A DNA stretch of 59,371 nucleotides from Gemmatimonadaceae bacterium (lineage in GTDB: Bacteria; Gemmatimonadota; Gemmatimonadetes; Gemmatimonadales; Gemmatimonadaceae): assembly GCA_036003045.1 (NCBI GenBank), contig DASYSS010000088.1, forward strand, positions 1 to 59,371, read 5' to 3'. Made by a program: the position numbers and the translations under genes. The number at the start of each line of letters is the position of its first letter. Within the stretch, counting starts at the first letter, position 1. Below the pieces are notes generated by a model that was not told where the DNA came from, did not search any database, and worked only from the letters and a program-made list of their open reading frames with translations. Positions 57,622 to 59,371 of the stretch are shown here, in pieces.

Positions 57622-58275
57622 GTGGACACCGTGCTGCTGCTCGCGACGCGCAGCATGGGCAAGCTCCGCGAGCTCCTTCCGATGTGCGCGGCCCGCGGCA
57701 TCGACGCGCTCGGACTCGACGCGGCCGGGATCGTCGAGTCCCGCGTCGAAGACGAGCTTGAGATGCTCGACACGTTCGAGGGAAACGCGTTGGCGAAGGC
57801 TCGGCATTTCCACGCGCAGACCGGGCTGCCGACGGCCGCGGACGACTCGGGTCTCGTCGTGCCGGCGTTGGGCGGTTTGCCCGGCGTGCAGAGCAAGCGG
57901 TGGAGTGGGCGCTCGGATCTCACTGGACGCGCGCTCGACGACGAAAACAACCGGCTGTTGCTGGAACGCCTCGAGGAGGGGGGGGTGGAGGATCGGCGGG
58001 CCTACTACGTGTGTGCCGCCGCGTACATCGATTCCGGCGGCGAGGTCGTGCGCCGCGGCGAGGTGCAGGGACGCATCATCGACGCGCCGCGTGGCGGCCA
58101 GGGCTTCGGGTACGACCCCTATTTTGCCGCCGACGAGCTTGGCGGACGAACGTTCGGCGAGGCGAGCCGAGAGGAGAAGGAGACGATCAGCCATCGGGCT
58201 CGCGCCTTCAGCGAGTTGCTGAGCGCGATCGCCGCGCGTCCCGATCTCGCGCGGAAGTCGGTACGTCACAGTTGA
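57622..58275 (+). CDS. rdgB: Non-canonical purine NTP pyrophosphatase, RdgB/HAM1 family
   Basis: Removes dITP and XTP. SMGKLRELLPM, then TFEGNALAKARHFHAQTGLPTAADDSGLVVPALGGLPGVQSKRW, and GFGYDPYFAADELGGRTFGE, all hallmark. 217 aa. GTG start. A G8 tract lies near 57978-57985. Its stop overlaps the -35 of the tRNA promoter. Confidence 0.95.
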   Translation: MDTVLLLATRSMGKLRELLPMCAARGIDALGLDAAGIVESRVEDELEMLDTFEGNALAKARHFHAQTGLPTAADDSGLVVPALGGLPGVQSKRWSGRSDLTGRALDDENNRLLLERLEEGGVEDRRAYYVCAAAYIDSGGEVVRRGEVQGRIIDAPRGGQGFGYDPYFAADELGGRTFGEASREEKETISHRARAFSELLSAIAARPDLARKSVRHS

Positions 58276-58300
58276 TTCCGCCTTTCGCTGTCGGTACATT
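58272..58300 (+). promoter_or_regulatory. Promoter of the tRNA-Pro/Arg/Lys cluster
   Basis: TTGATT (58272-58277), 17 bases, TACATT (58295-58300). The start site would be near 58307, four bases before tRNA-Pro. Confidence 0.65.
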
Positions 58301-58310
58301 GCGAGGCTCG

Positions 58311-58384
58311 CGGGGCGTAGCGTAGCCTGGTATCGCGCCTGCTTTGGGAGCAGGAGGTCCCCGGTTCAAATCCGGGCGCCCCGA
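58311..58384 (+). tRNA. tRNA-Pro (UGG)
   Basis: Acceptor CGGGGCG (58311-58317) / CGCCCCG (58377-58383), discriminator A, anticodon loop CTTTGGGA-type with TGG, T-loop TTCAAAT. CCA is not fully encoded (CCT follows). Confidence 0.95.
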
Positions 58385-58435
58385 CCTGCGTGGGAATGGA
58401 GAAGCGGCACGATCGCGTGGCACCATTGGTGAGAA

Positions 58436-58512
58436 GCGCCAGTAGCTCAGATGGATAGAGCAACAGCCTTCTAAGCTGTGGGTCGGGGGTTCGATTCCCT
58501 CCTGGCGCGCCA
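58436..58512 (+). tRNA. tRNA-Arg (UCU)
   Basis: Acceptor GCGCCAG (58436-58442) / CTGGCGC (58502-58508), discriminator G, encoded CCA. Anticodon loop CTTCTAA gives TCT. Reads AGA/AGG codons. Confidence 0.95.
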
Positions 58513-58570
58513 CACGACCAGCCGACCGGATGCGGACGCGTGCGTAGACGAGTGAGCCCTCGAGAGGGGG

Positions 58571-58643
58571 GGGCCGTTAGCTCAATTGGCAGAGCAAGCG
58601 ACTCTTAATCGCTAGGTTGTAGGTTCGATTCCTACACGGCCCA
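58571..58643 (+). tRNA. tRNA-Lys (CUU)
   Basis: Acceptor GGGCCGT (58571-58577) / ACGGCCC (58636-58642), discriminator A. Anticodon loop CTCTTAA gives CTT. CCA is not encoded. A G8 tract abuts its 5' end. Confidence 0.94.
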
Positions 58644-58646
58644 TTG

Positions 58647-58678
58647 CGGTCGGCCGATGAATGGCCGGCCGTTGTTGT
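58647..58678 (+). terminator. Probable terminator of the tRNA cluster
   Basis: 9-bp stem CGGTCGGCC / GGCCGGCCG (one G-T pair) with 7-base loop, followed by TTGTTGTG. The T run is interrupted, so moderate strength. Confidence 0.55.
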
Positions 58679-58833
58679 GAGTAGCAGTCGAGAAGGAACC
58701 TCGGCGACAGTGCGGGGTTCTTTGGCGAGCGCCTTTTGCGAGCAGGTCCGAGCGTTGTTCGAGGCTCGGGTGATCGCGGCGAGAGATGCTCGAGAAGGTC
58801 AGGGAGACGCGCGGAAGGCCTCTGAAATAGGGG

Positions 58834-58862
58834 TTGTTTCGGCGGCGATCCGTAGGTAGAAT
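58834..58862 (+). promoter_or_regulatory. Candidate upstream rrn promoter (P1)
   Basis: TTGTTT (58834-58839), 17 bases, TAGAAT (58857-58862). Start near 58869, about 360 bases before 16S. Confidence 0.5.
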
Positions 58863-58960
58863 CAAGGCCCGCCGAGAACCTGGGAGAACGCGTCGCACGA
58901 GTCCGTCAGGATGCCGTGCGAGTGGCGCCGGGAGAGTGCAGAGGCGGGGTAGAAACCCTC

Positions 58961-59009
58961 GAAAATTTTGGCTTTCGCGCTTGACGCAAGCGTTACGCGC
59001 GGATACAAT
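58961..59009 (+). promoter_or_regulatory. Main rrn promoter (P2) with UP-like element
   Basis: TTGACG (58981-58986), 17 bases, TACAAT (59004-59009), start near 59016. GAAAATTTTGGCTTT (58961-58975) is an AT-rich patch at about -55 to -41 in otherwise GC-rich DNA, as expected for an UP element. Confidence 0.8.
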
Positions 59010-59230
59010 TGAAGGCTGTCGCGGTTTGCGACAGGTTTATTGCAATCGCTGATTGATAATCGAACGTGGGAAGAACGGATGTGCGAGGCGAACTCGTTAA
59101 TCCTTGGTGCTCGTTCGGGGCCCAAGGGGAGAGTTCAAACCTGAACATTTCGTGATTCGGACGCGCTGTCTTCGCTTAAGCGAAAGCGACAGCGTGAGAC
59201 AGCGGAGTCTGAACGAGCTAGTCAAATACT

Positions 59231-59371
59231 CTTGTGGAGAGTTTGATCCTGGCTCAGGACGAACGCTGGCGGCGTGCTTAACACATGCAAGTCACGGGGG
59301 CCCGCAAGGGCAACCGGCGAACGGGTGCGTAACACGTGAGCAATCTGCCGATTTCTGGGGGATAGCCGGCC
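59231..59371 (+). rRNA. rrs: 16S ribosomal RNA, 5' end (partial)
   Basis: Universal 27F-type start AGAGTTTGATCCTGGCTCAG at 59238, then the conserved ACGAACGCTGGCGGCGTGCTTAACACATGCAAG. The gene runs off the window end after about 140 bases. Start set about 7 bases before the conserved motif by analogy with E. coli. Confidence 0.97.

Larger units (their letters stand above)
58679..59230 (+). other. rrn upstream region and leader, no protein gene
   Basis: About 550 bases with no supported gene. It contains two promoters (58834 and 58981), an AT-rich UP-like patch, a 7-bp hairpin at the predicted start site (CTGTCGC/GCGACAG, 59016-59034), and a longer hairpin at 59164-59194 (CGCTGTC ... GACAGCG with TTCGC/GCGAA inside) close to 16S, possibly for processing. 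No clear boxA antitermination site was identified. Confidence 0.6.

Noticed and set aside
58644-58859. 71-codon open frame between tRNA-Lys and the rrn promoters
   Set aside because: Begins in the terminator hairpin, has no homology I recognise and runs into the rrn P1 promoter.

Overview
The window is about 59 kb of continuous, very GC-rich, gene-dense bacterial chromosome. Nearly every gene belongs to a core family, many neighbours overlap by 1-4 bases (ATGA, GTGA, TTGA, TGATG), and I see no insertion sequence, prophage or CRISPR array. The organism is a diderm: it has an LpxH-type phosphoesterase, an LptE-like lipoprotein, a heptose-phosphate adenylyltransferase, many lipoproteins and a possible outer-membrane protein. 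GatCAB for indirect amidotransfer, BshA (bacillithiol), a Bacteroidetes-type alternative GlmU, a Bat (aerotolerance) operon and the 5' end of the 16S rRNA gene together suggest a member of Gemmatimonadota. That assignment is an inference; the full 16S sequence would settle it.

Layout. 35-2986: M50 protease, scpA, scpB and an RsuA/RluB pseudouridine synthase. 3029-11109: a six-gene Bat operon (moxR, DUF58, a small membrane protein, batA, a batB-batC fusion, batD-TPR-SH3). 11143-17400: mutL, miaA, bshA, uppP, birA, coaX. 17450-19622: groES-groEL with a perfect CIRCE operator, a sigma70-type promoter and a terminator. 19642-24092 (minus strand): a lipoprotein, then an operon of roadblock protein, receiver domain, GDP-mannose pyrophosphorylase, alternative GlmU and metallo-beta-lactamase-fold hydrolase. 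24215-32895: lipoprotein, serS, histidine kinase, pcrA/uvrD helicase, gatCAB. 32865-34684 (minus): three-gene membrane/phospholipase-like operon. 34833-36835: murA and pgeF. 36854-38664 (minus): S41 protease and a possible outer-membrane protein. 38922-39617: Ig-like lipoprotein. 39804-46987: rimP, nusA, L7Ae-like gene, infB, rbfA, truB, ribF. 47040-52158: secD, secF, tatD, ridA, selD and a selenocysteine tRNA. 52188-58275: membrane protein, murI, lpxH-like (minus), an envelope/LPS cluster, rph, rdgB. 58311-59371: tRNA-Pro, tRNA-Arg, tRNA-Lys, tandem rrn promoters and the start of 16S rRNA.

Most notable points: selD next to a canonical tRNA-Sec, so this lineage probably makes selenoproteins; a MurA with Asp in place of the catalytic Cys, predicting intrinsic fosfomycin resistance; a 42-bp divergent region where two opposed promoters would yield leaderless mRNAs for both lpxH-like and ybgC-like genes; fused Bat proteins; a signalling (roadblock plus receiver) module in one operon with nucleotide-sugar enzymes; and a possible attenuator ahead of rimP-nusA-infB. 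Promoters read by eye follow one grammar: TTGNNN, 17 (rarely 18) bases, TANNNT.
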